Of a stretch of 45,080 nt of DNA, positions 26,001 to 32,863 are shown in pieces. This DNA comes from Clostridiales bacterium. Its GTDB lineage: Bacteria; Bacillota; Clostridia; Lachnospirales; CAG-274. The stretch is taken from positions 1 to 45,080 of the forward strand of contig JAJPZT010000092.1 in NCBI GenBank assembly GCA_021204175.1, in the 5' to 3' direction. Each line of letters begins with the position of its first letter. The first letter of the stretch is position 1. Below the pieces are notes generated by a model. It had not been told where the DNA came from, did no database searches, and saw only the letters and a list, made by a program, of their open reading frames with translations. The translations under genes and the position numbers were made by a program.

Positions 26001-26226
26001 CTATGTAGGCATACTGGGCGAAGCTGAATACATCTTAGGCGACGTAACAGGCGACGGACAAATTCTCTCCGATGACGCAACGAGAATTTTGCTTTATTAT
26101 GCAAAACAGATTGAGCTTACAGAGGCTCAGCTTAAAGCAGCCGATGTAACAGGGGACGGACAGGTTCTTTCCGATGACGCCACAAGAATTTTGCTCTATT
26201 ACGCAAAAAGGTTAACTCAATTCTAA
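23056..26226 (+). CDS. Secreted PL1-family pectate lyase with dockerin
   Basis: The 1056-residue protein has a signal peptide (about 1-31), a short beta-sandwich region, then a parallel beta-helix pectate lyase domain (about 125-520). The PL1 signature HHNWWQDCDSRQPLLR lies at 376-391, where R386 in RxPxxR occupies the catalytic arginine position. Two similar beta-rich repeats (about 540-680 and 685-800) separated by Thr/Glu linkers follow, then a lectin-like beta-sandwich (about 820-985) and a C-terminal dockerin with two near-identical Ca-binding repeats (GDVTGDGQILSDDATRILLY and DVTGDGQVLSDDATRILLY). It cleaves pectic homogalacturonan outside the cell, probably as part of a cohesin-bound complex. 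Ribosome site AAAGGAG. Confidence 0.9.
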   Translation: MGKSKKIISVLLSVLMAFTSLAVFALPAMAAAGIRAEGWHESLYAEWYDADPESASVSYKLSGETAYTAADSELIREKESGIARVDIPGLTPGSYDIVITASNGSEISYSGITVDEYDRSGYAHFNYTSGVGAYNDDGTLKSKAVVLYVTDENKDTVELPFPNDPTHIVTGIGNILNSRGASGSSDGLANTNDGIILAYSQAGIPLDIRFIGTVTAPEGLTAYDSTDYGGSEGDNGYMARMRDGLNITIEGIGTDAKIYGWGIHFIASSAYQSYGKSFEVRNLTFESYPEDALGMEGVQSGSTLSAAVERCWIHNCSFLPGYCASPAESDKKEGDGSCDFKRGGYYTMSYCYYYGCHKTNLIGASDTNIEYNISFHHNWWQDCDSRQPLLRYSNMHIYNNYYQGSSSKTMDTRYNSYVLSEANYFDSCKNPVTTKTNSAVKSYNDIFYNCTGTNAATVVTARDTEVSNNNTYSSFDTDPSLFYYNSLTRTSNCYLTDALTAKAECIAYSGVLKDEQAEANVTPVITAVPENAISYNYSIAFTAEDAGARMTAADVSNLRGTNVEFENVLYNATSDYTPKTTYGYLKSKGLGAVIFKLDKSTTVTIECADAASYGLSLIDNYGLQYANAAVGGTASAVVPAGIYAIQCENTEKEAYIASFSLTAPGEEVETTTEATTVGTVDVGTYNIGTDCEGENDCTDTAGTYGNIAYDLNSIAANYGTVNNNGDSGISFSVAETMNLTVVSSDASAVIEAYSGKVNDTSSVTLEAGTNTVKLYAGTYVITGAESTNARIYSLTFAEYEETTTETTTETTTYSTPVDVGEPTEDGDSCYVQDNGNGTYTLIDNSTSVACRWYIPFTAQTSGQIVINGEVTLNKVSGSWPFIQVGKTDSSGSFTHAFGFGSNSSKVLSLYSEDKSYVSLEEGLTKNQTYSYEFIVDMDKKTVTLTVDGEFAASAAFTASSIDTIMMQTANSDTERTVTATIPYVGILGEAEYILGDVTGDGQILSDDATRILLYYAKQIELTEAQLKAADVTGDGQVLSDDATRILLYYAKRLTQF

Positions 26227-26239
26227 ATATTAACCATGT

Positions 26240-26280
26240 AGCCCTGTGCCTTTCACAATTTCAATGCACAGGGCTGTTTT
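26240..26280 (+). terminator. Intrinsic terminator between the pectate lyase and CapA-family genes
   Basis: Perfect 10-bp arms AGCCCTGTGC (26240-26249) and GCACAGGGCT (26266-26275), then GTTTTT. Only 15 bases separate it from the CapA-family ATG, so transcription of that gene needs read-through or a promoter inside the lyase gene. Confidence 0.85.
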
Positions 26281-26295
26281 TAAGAAAGGTATTTT

Positions 26296-27510
26296 ATGAA
26301 AAAATTTGTTACTTTGCTGTTTGCCGCTGTTATTGTTCTCTTTGTGGGCTATATGGGTTTTGAGGCTTATTCGGAATTTATGGGCAATTACGGAACGGTT
26401 TTTGCCTTTAACGAAATAGAAGAAACAACAGAAGCCGCCACTGAAACAACCACAGAAGAAACCACCGAAACCACAACCTCATTTACGGAAATAAATTTAA
26501 TGATGGTTGGGGATATGCTTGCCCATGAGGGCGTTTACGGAAGCGGCAGACAGGACGACGGAACTTATAATTTCGACCATCTTTTTACCCATATAAAAGA
26601 TGATATTCAAAACGCCGATATGGCTATAGTAAATCAGGAGGTTATATTAGGCGGAACGGAACTGGGGCTTTCAGCCTACCCCCTTTTCAACAGCCCTACG
26701 GAGTTGGGGGATTCCATTGCGGCGGCAGGCTTTAACATTGTTCTCCACGCCACAAACCACACTCTTGACAAGGGCGCACAGGGCGTAGACAACACAATAA
26801 ATTTTTGGAAAACAAAACACCCGGATGTTGCCTTTTTGGGTATTCACGATACACAGGAGGACTATGACGAAAGAAGCGTTTATTACTTCGAAAAACAGGG
26901 CTTAAGGGTGGCTGTTATGAATTATACATACGGCACAAACGGAATACCCATTCCCTCGGGACGTGAATACATAATCAATCTTTTAGATGAGGAAAAAATT
27001 AAAGCCGATATGGCGGCGGCTAAAGAAAACGCCGACTTCATAATTGTCTGCCCCCATTGGGGAACGGAATACGTCACAAGTGCCACTGAAAGCGAAAAGC
27101 AGTGGGCTCAGTTCTTTTCGGATAACGGAGCAGACCTTATTATAGGCACTCACCCCCACGTAATTCAGCAGGTGGAAACAATTACAGGCGCAAACGGAAA
27201 CAGCACTCTTGTTTTCTATTCTCTCGGCAATTTCGTCTCAAATCAGGACACAAACTTAACAATGCTCGGGGCTATGGCTAAGGTCACCATTTCAAACGAA
27301 GGGGGAAACGCCCATATTAAGGACTATGAGGCTGTTCCTCTTGTGACGCATATGCTTTTCGGCAAAGGGCTTATAACCACCTATAGGCTTTCAGACTATA
27401 CCCCAGAGCATGCGGCAGAAAATAAAATTCACCTTTACGACGGCGGTTTTACTATAGATTGGCTTAAGGAAACAAGCCGTTCTGTTTTGGGCAGTGCATA
27501 TAAGGAATAA
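26296..27510 (+). CDS. CapA-family (poly-gamma-glutamate-synthesis-like) metallophosphatase, membrane-anchored
   Basis: The 404-residue protein has an N-terminal membrane anchor or signal segment (residues 4-20), a Glu/Thr-rich linker (about 41-60) like those in the two dockerin proteins, then the CapA/PgsA calcineurin-like fold. Visible metal-site blocks are MMVGDMLAHEGV, NQEVILGG, HATNHTLDKG, CPHWGTEY and GTHPHVIQ, with YSLGNFVSNQ near the end. In capsule loci such proteins help polyglutamate export or anchoring, but free-standing members are common and their role is unknown. No other capsule gene is nearby. The domain probably acts outside the membrane. Confidence 0.85.
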   Translation: MKKFVTLLFAAVIVLFVGYMGFEAYSEFMGNYGTVFAFNEIEETTEAATETTTEETTETTTSFTEINLMMVGDMLAHEGVYGSGRQDDGTYNFDHLFTHIKDDIQNADMAIVNQEVILGGTELGLSAYPLFNSPTELGDSIAAAGFNIVLHATNHTLDKGAQGVDNTINFWKTKHPDVAFLGIHDTQEDYDERSVYYFEKQGLRVAVMNYTYGTNGIPIPSGREYIINLLDEEKIKADMAAAKENADFIIVCPHWGTEYVTSATESEKQWAQFFSDNGADLIIGTHPHVIQQVETITGANGNSTLVFYSLGNFVSNQDTNLTMLGAMAKVTISNEGGNAHIKDYEAVPLVTHMLFGKGLITTYRLSDYTPEHAAENKIHLYDGGFTIDWLKETSRSVLGSAYKE

Positions 27511-27522
27511 ATTTTCAGACTA

Positions 27523-27564
27523 AAAAAGAACTCTCATTTATATATTTAAACGGGAGTTCTTTTT
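27523..27564. terminator. Bidirectional terminator between convergent CapA and dctP genes
   Basis: A 13-bp stem joins 27523-27535 and 27552-27564, with A and T runs at its base on both strands (AAAAAGAACTCTC and GGGAGTTCTTTTT). It serves the plus-strand CapA gene and the minus-strand TRAP operon. Confidence 0.85.
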
Positions 27565-27583
27565 GATTGTCTTAATTTAATTA

Positions 27584-28582
27584 TTACTTGCCTAAATATA
27601 AGTCTACAAGCTCACTGCCTGCGGCTTCTGTAATTGTGTCATAAATATCCTGTGAAGCGGCAATCATTTCTTCTCTTACCTCATCCGAAAGAGTGACGAT
27701 TTCACTGCCGTTTTCAACGATTGTGTTTATTCTGCCCTCAATTCTTTCGTCTGAAGCGTTTCTTGAATATTCAAGGGCCGTCTGAGCTGCTTGGTCTATA
27801 ATCGCCTGCTTTTCGGGCTCAAGTGAATTATAGAAGTCGTCGCTGACAATAAGAGTTATAAGGTGGGGCAAGTGGTTTGTTTCTATAACATAGTCCTGCT
27901 GTTCATAGAACTTTGAAGAAACAACAACCTCATAGGGGTTCTCCTGTGCGTCGATTGTGCCCTGCTGAAGCCCTATATAAACCTCACTGAAGGTCATAGG
28001 TGTGGGGCTTGCGCCGATAGCCTTCCAGAAGGCAAGGTGATAAGAGTTTTCCATAGTTCTTATTTTCTGACCCTTGAAGTCATCAAGGCTTTCTATTTTT
28101 TTGTTTGTTGTCATAACTCTGAAACCCTGGTCGGAAATGCCCAAAAGCTTAAGTCCCGCATTTTCGTAAAGAGGTTCTATTTTCTCCAAAAATTCGGGGT
28201 TGTCCACTGCTTCACGAACAGCATCGATTGAGTCGAAGGCACAGGGCAAGTCGAATATACAAAGCTCGGGAATAAAGCTTACCTGAGGAGCGGTGTTCTG
28301 AACCAAAAAGGGAACAGAGCCCTCCTGTGCACACTCTATAAGCTCTCTGTCGCCGCCGATTGTGGAGTTGGGATAAACCTGAATTTTCATTGCACCGTCT
28401 GAAAGTCTGCCCACCTCTTCGGCGAATTTCTCGGCATATATCTGTGTAACGGTGTCCTCGGGAGAGCTTGTTCCCAAAGGCCATGCATAACGCTGAACCT
28501 CTTCGCCGTCCTTTGAAGTGCAGGCAGTTAAAACCGATAAGCACATAAGCGCCGCCAATAAAACAGCTGTAAATTTTTTCAT
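27584..28582 (-). CDS. dctP: TRAP transporter substrate-binding protein (DctP), lipoprotein
   Basis: I set the start at 28582 (MKKFTAVLLAALM) because TGAGGT lies just upstream; the longer frame adds ten residues overlapping dctM. The 332-residue protein has a lipobox (LTAC, Cys about 21) and the DctP-type solute-binding fold: YPNSTIGGDRELIECAQEG, then GFRVMTTNKK, in which the Arg is the usual carboxylate clamp, and GLQQGTIDAQENP. It captures an organic acid outside the cell and hands it to DctQM. It is the last gene of the aroE-dctQ-dctM-dctP unit. Confidence 0.9.
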   Translation of the reverse strand: MKKFTAVLLAALMCLSVLTACTSKDGEEVQRYAWPLGTSSPEDTVTQIYAEKFAEEVGRLSDGAMKIQVYPNSTIGGDRELIECAQEGSVPFLVQNTAPQVSFIPELCIFDLPCAFDSIDAVREAVDNPEFLEKIEPLYENAGLKLLGISDQGFRVMTTNKKIESLDDFKGQKIRTMENSYHLAFWKAIGASPTPMTFSEVYIGLQQGTIDAQENPYEVVVSSKFYEQQDYVIETNHLPHLITLIVSDDFYNSLEPEKQAIIDQAAQTALEYSRNASDERIEGRINTIVENGSEIVTLSDEVREEMIAASQDIYDTITEAAGSELVDLYLGK

Positions 28583-28601
28583 CTTAATTACCTCACTTTC
28601 A

Positions 28602-29894
28602 TTAACGAACAAGAAGCAGACTGACTATGGGAATATAGGTTATTATAAGCAAAGCTATAATAAAGTAGCCCAGCATAGGCAGCGACTTTTTGGAAATTTC
28701 CATAACGGGAATTTTTGTTAAGGAGCTTGCCACGAAAAGGTTTACACCTATAGGCGGAGTAACAAAGCCGATAGCAAGGTTTACTACCATAATTACGCCG
28801 AAGTGAACGGGGTCAACCCCTACTGCCGTTGTTATAGGCAGAAGTATAGGCGTAAGAATAAGAATAGCCGGAGTTGTGTCCATAACCATACCCACAAGAA
28901 GAAGGAAAATATTTATAACAATGAGGATTATAAACTTGCCTGAGAATGTAGATAATATCCATGCGCTTATTATCTGAGGAACTTGCATAAGTGTCAGAAC
29001 CCTCGAAAAAGCCATTGAAGCCGCAAGTATAAAAAGAATTGGTGCATAGGTTCTGAGTGTTTCCGCAAAAACGGATATTATTTCGCTCGGTTTAATTGTT
29101 CTGTAGATAAATAGGCTTACTATAAGGGCATAGAAAACCGATATAACGGCGGCTTCTGTGGGAGAAGCTGCACCCGAGTAAATACAGCCTAAAATTATAA
29201 CAGGAGTCAAAAGAGCGAAGAAGCTGTCTCTGAAAACCCTTAAAAAGCCTTTTTCCTTAAGCGCGCCTACTGTTTCGTTAATCTTTTCTTTGTCCTCGCC
29301 GTTTTTCTTGCAGTAATAAACAGCGTAAACCATTAAGAGAACGCTTATAAGAATACCGGGGATAATTCCGGCGATGAAAAGGTCGCTGACAGACTCACCT
29401 GAAGCAGTACCGAACATAATAAAGGGAATACTGGGAGGGATAATTACCCCCAAGCCGCCGGCTACTGCCACAATTGCAGTTGAAAAGGGCTTGTCATAGC
29501 CTAAGCTTGTTAAAATGGGGATTGTCATTGAGCCTACTGCCGCAACGGTAGCCGGACCTGAGCCCGAGATAGCCCCGAAGAAAAGACAGGTTACTATAAC
29601 AGCACAGGGAAGCCCCGCAGTTAAGCCGCCTAAGAAGTATGAGAACACGTCAAAGAGCTTTTTGGAAATTCCGCCCTTAGCCATAATTGTGCCTGAAAGT
29701 ACGAACATAGGCACAGCAAGAAGAGGAAAGCTGTCAATACCCCCAAGCATTGAACGTATGACATATGTTCCACCGGCTGTAAAGGAAGGGTCGAAAGCCC
29801 CCGGCAGAAGAGCGACAAGAGTTAATGTTATCCCGATTGGGATTGAAATCATAAGACATATAACGAATATAGCAAAAACAGTTAATACAGACAT
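28602..29894 (-). CDS. dctM: TRAP transporter large permease (DctM)
   Basis: The 430-residue protein has about 12 hydrophobic segments and the expected DctM conserved blocks: FFGAISGSGPATVAAVGS in the first half and MDTTPAILILTPILLP and VNLAIGFVTPPIGVNLFV in the second. It is the sodium-coupled transmembrane carrier of the tripartite system. It starts directly after the stop of dctQ and ends 20 bases before dctP, so the three are made together. Confidence 0.92.
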   Translation of the reverse strand: MSVLTVFAIFVICLMISIPIGITLTLVALLPGAFDPSFTAGGTYVIRSMLGGIDSFPLLAVPMFVLSGTIMAKGGISKKLFDVFSYFLGGLTAGLPCAVIVTCLFFGAISGSGPATVAAVGSMTIPILTSLGYDKPFSTAIVAVAGGLGVIIPPSIPFIMFGTASGESVSDLFIAGIIPGILISVLLMVYAVYYCKKNGEDKEKINETVGALKEKGFLRVFRDSFFALLTPVIILGCIYSGAASPTEAAVISVFYALIVSLFIYRTIKPSEIISVFAETLRTYAPILFILAASMAFSRVLTLMQVPQIISAWILSTFSGKFIILIVINIFLLLVGMVMDTTPAILILTPILLPITTAVGVDPVHFGVIMVVNLAIGFVTPPIGVNLFVASSLTKIPVMEISKKSLPMLGYFIIALLIITYIPIVSLLLVR

Positions 29895-30392
29895 TTAGTT
29901 TTCCTCCTTTGGCTTTCTGTTTCCGAACTCCTTAATTTCGAGCCAAAGCTGCTGAGCCACTCTGATAATAACCAAAATGAAGCCCGTTAAGGGAGCAATC
30001 TGAATTAAATACATAGGTATGCCGCAGGCAGGGCTTAACTGACCGCTTTCAACGGCTTTTATAAAATATGTATATGCAAAGGGAATAAGATAAATAAAAA
30101 TCAGCAGACGGATAATATCGTCAACTACCTTTATATATGAATAAACCTTTTCCGGAATCATTGAAACGAACTGTTCAACCCTTATGTTTATTCGCTTTTT
30201 GGTGCAGTATGAAACGCTTAAAAATGCACTCCATATAAAGAGATAACGTGTAATCTCCTCAGACCATGAAAGGGAGCTGCCTAAGCAGTAACGGGAAAAA
30301 ACCTGTATCCCCATAATAATTGTCATTGCCGCCAGAAGAACACACAGAATGGCTTCTTCCAAGTGTTCATCAAGCCAGTTTAATACTTTCAT
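29895..30392 (-). CDS. dctQ: TRAP transporter small permease (DctQ)
   Basis: The 165-residue protein has four hydrophobic spans and the DctQ-family pattern GIQVFSRYCLGSSLSWSEEI followed by TRYLFIWSAFLS. It pairs with DctM to form the membrane part of the TRAP system. The gene lies 21 bases after the shikimate-dehydrogenase-family gene behind a TAGGAGGT site. Confidence 0.9.
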   Translation of the reverse strand: MKVLNWLDEHLEEAILCVLLAAMTIIMGIQVFSRYCLGSSLSWSEEITRYLFIWSAFLSVSYCTKKRINIRVEQFVSMIPEKVYSYIKVVDDIIRLLIFIYLIPFAYTYFIKAVESGQLSPACGIPMYLIQIAPLTGFILVIIRVAQQLWLEIKEFGNRKPKEEN

Positions 30393-30413
30393 AAAATACC
30401 TCCTAATAGTTAA

Positions 30414-31280
30414 TTAGAGCCCCAGCACGTCCTTAATATATCCCACGGGCATATCCTTCCCCGTCCAAAGCTTAAACGCCGCTGCACCCTGAAAGAGCAT
30501 CATACTTGTTCCGTTAATAAAGCGGCAGCCTGCTTCCTCCGCAAGCTCCAGTGTTCTTGTTTTCGTGGGTGAATAAATAATATCGGCTACAAAAACGTCT
30601 TTGGGGAAGAAATCCGCCGAAGGTATGTAGGTCATTCCCTCCATAGGCTTCATACCCACACCCGTAGAATTTACAAACATAAAGCCTTTTTTAATTTCTT
30701 CCTTTAAGTCATCCTTATCCTCAAGGGAATGAAGGGTCGCCTTGCAGGAAGTGTTTTCGTTAATCTTTTTAACCGTCAGCTCTGCATTCTGCCAAAACTC
30801 ATCGTGAATATTGAAAATCGATATTTCTTCAGCACCCTCTAAAGCCGCCTGAATGGAAATTGCCGTTCCGGCTCCGCCGCAGCCTGCCAAGGTAAAACGC
30901 TTTCCCTTAAGCTCGATTCCGTTGTCCTTAAGCATTGAAATAAAGCCTATTCCGTCAGTATTGTGACCTTCCAACATACCGTTTTTGTTGACGATTGTGT
31001 TGCATGCGCCTATAAGCTCCGCAGCCGGACTGAGCCTGTCAAGATAGCGGCAGACAGCCTTTTTGTTGGGCATTGAAACGTTGCAGCCTACAAGCTTTAA
31101 TGTGCGGATTGCCTTAACTGCGTCCTGAATTTCGTTAAGCCCTACCTCAAAGCAGACATAAACCATATCAAGACCCAGTTTTTCAAAAGCCGAATTGTGC
31201 ATAAGGGGCGAATTGGAGTGCCTTGAAGGCATAGCTAAAAGCCCCAAAAGCTCCGTGTGACCTGTTACTCTTTGTGACAT
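30414..31280 (-). CDS. aroE: Shikimate/quinate dehydrogenase family protein
   Basis: The 288-residue protein matches AroE length. It has the substrate pair motif SRHSNSPLMHN (about 19-29, the SxS serines), the catalytic Lys in VSMPNKKAV, the ACNTIVN and HNTDGIGF blocks with the catalytic Asp, and the nucleotide loop AGCGGAGTAIS. It interconverts 3-dehydroshikimate and shikimate (or quinate) with NAD(P). It is the first gene of a TRAP transporter operon, not next to other aro genes, which suggests a catabolic role on imported shikimate or quinate, as for YdiB-type enzymes (inference). Biosynthetic AroE cannot be excluded. Confidence 0.85.
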   Translation of the reverse strand: MSQRVTGHTELLGLLAMPSRHSNSPLMHNSAFEKLGLDMVYVCFEVGLNEIQDAVKAIRTLKLVGCNVSMPNKKAVCRYLDRLSPAAELIGACNTIVNKNGMLEGHNTDGIGFISMLKDNGIELKGKRFTLAGCGGAGTAISIQAALEGAEEISIFNIHDEFWQNAELTVKKINENTSCKATLHSLEDKDDLKEEIKKGFMFVNSTGVGMKPMEGMTYIPSADFFPKDVFVADIIYSPTKTRTLELAEEAGCRFINGTSMMLFQGAAAFKLWTGKDMPVGYIKDVLGL

Positions 31281-31329
31281 ATTGATACCTCTCTGTATAA
31301 AAATTAAATTTTTTTAATAACACTTCACA

Positions 31330-31338
31330 ATTATATCA
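31330..31338 (-). promoter_or_regulatory. Extended -10 promoter of the aroE-TRAP operon
   Basis: TG at 31338-31337 and TATAAT at 31335-31330 form TGnTATAAT on the minus strand. The -35 region is weak (TTTATT at 17 bases), as is common with an extended -10. The start would lie about 43 bases before the aroE ATG. Confidence 0.55.
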
Positions 31339-31502
31339 TATAAATGCATAAAAATAAAGGTCATTTTTACAATTTTACTGTACTTTTTTCTTTAAAGTGA
31401 AAAACCGCCTCGAAAAAAGCTTGAAAATTTATCAGTCATTAGCTGTACTTCCTTTATAACAATTGTTTGAAGAAAAAAGTAATATTAATTCTTTTATCTG
31501 TC

Positions 31503-31531
31503 TTGACAAAATATGAGAGATTTGATATTAT
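31503..31531 (+). promoter_or_regulatory. Promoter of the pyrimidine operon
   Basis: A perfect TTGACA (31503-31508), a 17-base spacer and TATTAT (31526-31531). Initiation is expected near 31538, at the head of the attenuator leader. Confidence 0.85.
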
Positions 31532-31549
31532 TTATAGAACAAGACAAGT

Positions 31550-31569
31550 TTAAGAGGTTCGCTTCTTAA
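31550..31569 (+). promoter_or_regulatory. UUCG-capped hairpin at the 5' end of the pyr leader
   Basis: TTAAGAGG (31550-31557) and CTTCTTAA (31562-31569) pair, with one G-U, around the very stable UUCG tetraloop. Placed about 12 bases after the predicted start, it could be a pause hairpin or a 5' stabiliser. Confidence 0.65.
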
Positions 31570-31604
31570 AAACAATAACAATATTTAAAAAAGGAGGAAG
31601 CAAA

Positions 31605-31697
31605 ATGTTGGGTATTTGTATGGCGTTTTATAAGAAAAAGGCAAAATCCGCAGAGACGGCTTCTTCTTTTATTTCAATTAATAATTATTTATTTTAA
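31605..31697 (+). CDS. Leader peptide of the pyr operon attenuator (PyrL-like)
   Basis: A 30-residue frame (MLGICMAFYKKKAKSAETAS then SFISINNYLF) starts at ATG 31605, 7-8 bases behind a strong AAGGAGG. Its second half (31650-31697) is U-rich on the mRNA, in long runs of T-rich codons, and its TAA stop (31695-31697) lies on the 5' arm of the terminator that follows. This is the layout of the enterobacterial pyrBI leader: when UTP is scarce the polymerase pauses in the U-rich tract, the translating ribosome catches up, and its presence blocks terminator folding. No single amino acid is repeated enough to suggest an amino-acid-starvation attenuator. The sequence is not homologous to any leader I know. 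Confidence 0.7.
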   Translation: MLGICMAFYKKKAKSAETASSFISINNYLF

Positions 31698-31725
31698 GGA
31701 CAATTTATTTATTGTCTTTTTTTTT
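31696..31725 (+). terminator. Attenuator terminator upstream of pyrB
   Basis: AAGGACAAT (31696-31704) pairs with ATTGTCTTT (31711-31719), one G-U pair, around a 6-base loop. The T tract runs unbroken from 31717 to 31725. It begins at the last two bases of the leader-peptide stop codon, so a ribosome at the stop would prevent it from forming. It lies about 195 bases before pyrB and about 160 bases after the predicted start. Confidence 0.8.
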
Positions 31726-31920
31726 GGATTGTTAATGTAAAAGTACTGTGAATTGCGGGAGTGCGAAGCACGCAGCAATCAGCTTTATAATCAGCTTTAT
31801 AGTATGATATTGGATTGTATAAGTTCGTCAGGGCGGAACAACAGACTCTACAGTATAATAATATTGCAGGATATTATAACAAACGAACGAAGTTTGACGC
31901 GACGACAAGGAGGGGTTAAT
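31726..31920 (+). other. Structured untranslated region between the attenuator and pyrB
   Basis: No gene is supported here. It contains an imperfect palindrome (ATTGC...GTGCGAAGCAC...GCAAT, 31752-31779), an exact tandem 12-base repeat AATCAGCTTTAT (31777-31788 and 31789-31800), a GTTC...GAAC dyad (about 31823-31839) and a CAAAC...GTTTG dyad before the ribosome site. I see no clear match to a PyrR-binding site, though a search was not possible. Confidence 0.5.
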
Positions 31921-32847
31921 ATGTTTAAATCAAAGGATCTGCTTGGCTTGAGAGATCTAAGCGGAGAAGACATTATGGAAATCCTTACTACGGCTAAGGA
32001 AATGAAAACAAAAATAGACTATGCTCATTTAAGAGACGACACATTAAAAAAGGCTTCAATTGTGACCCTTTTTTATGAAAATTCCACAAGAACAAAAACC
32101 TCCTTTATGCTTGCAGGGGCATATTTAGGGGGAATAGTTCAGGATTTGGGGGTTTCCACAAGCAGTGTAAACAAGGGCGAAAGCCTTATAGACACAGGTC
32201 TTAACATAGACAAAATGGGCGTTAAATTTATGATAATACGCCACAGTATGACGGGAGCAGCTGCGGTTCTTGCACGAAACGTTAAGGCATGCGTCATAAA
32301 CGCCGGCGACGGAACAAACGAACACCCAACACAGGCTCTTTTGGATATGTATACCATTCTTGACTATATGGGCGGCTTTAAAGGGCTTAAGGTAGTTATT
32401 TTAGGCGACATAAGCCATTCAAGAGTAGCAAGAAGCAACGCCTTCGGGCTTGTAAAATTAGGGGCTAAGGTAACTCTTGCAGGGCCTTCAACCCTTATTT
32501 CCGGAAATATGAGAGCCCTGGGAGTTGAGGTAACAAGCGACATTAAGGGTGCAATTGCAGACGCCGACGTTGTTATGGGCTTAAGGGTTCAGTTTGAAAG
32601 ACAGAAGAATATGCCCTTCCCCAACACAAGAGAATATGCGGCTCTTTACGGCATAAACTCCGAGCTTCTTAAATATGCAAAGCCCGACGCCCTTGTTATG
32701 CATCCCGGCCCCGTAAACAGAGGGGTTGAGTTCTCCACAGACGTTATTGACGGAAAAAATTCCGTTATAAATATTCAGGTTAAGAATGGGGTTGCCGTAA
32801 GAATGGCAATACTAAAGCTGTTATATGAGGCAAACGTTGACCTTTGA
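31921..32847 (+). CDS. pyrB: Aspartate carbamoyltransferase catalytic subunit
   Basis: I set the start at ATG 31921 (MFKSKDLLGLRDLS) behind AAGGAGGGG; the frame stays open 168 bases upstream, but that extension has no family resemblance. The 308-residue protein carries the carbamoyl-phosphate loop FYENSTRTKTSF, the HPTQALLDMYT block and the C-terminal HPGPVNRGVE. It makes carbamoyl-aspartate, the first committed step of UMP synthesis. No pyrI regulatory subunit gene is present, as is usual for Firmicutes. First structural gene of the pyrB-pyrC-pyrF-carA-carB operon. Confidence 0.97.
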   Translation: MFKSKDLLGLRDLSGEDIMEILTTAKEMKTKIDYAHLRDDTLKKASIVTLFYENSTRTKTSFMLAGAYLGGIVQDLGVSTSSVNKGESLIDTGLNIDKMGVKFMIIRHSMTGAAAVLARNVKACVINAGDGTNEHPTQALLDMYTILDYMGGFKGLKVVILGDISHSRVARSNAFGLVKLGAKVTLAGPSTLISGNMRALGVEVTSDIKGAIADADVVMGLRVQFERQKNMPFPNTREYAALYGINSELLKYAKPDALVMHPGPVNRGVEFSTDVIDGKNSVINIQVKNGVAVRMAILKLLYEANVDL

Positions 32848-32863
32848 GAAAGGAGTGTTTTAT

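Noticed and set aside
31753..31920. Upstream in-frame extension of pyrB (56 residues)
   Set aside because: The extension has no family resemblance, lacks a ribosome site, and covers repeats and dyads. The ATG at 31921 has AAGGAGGGG and a typical PyrB N-terminus.
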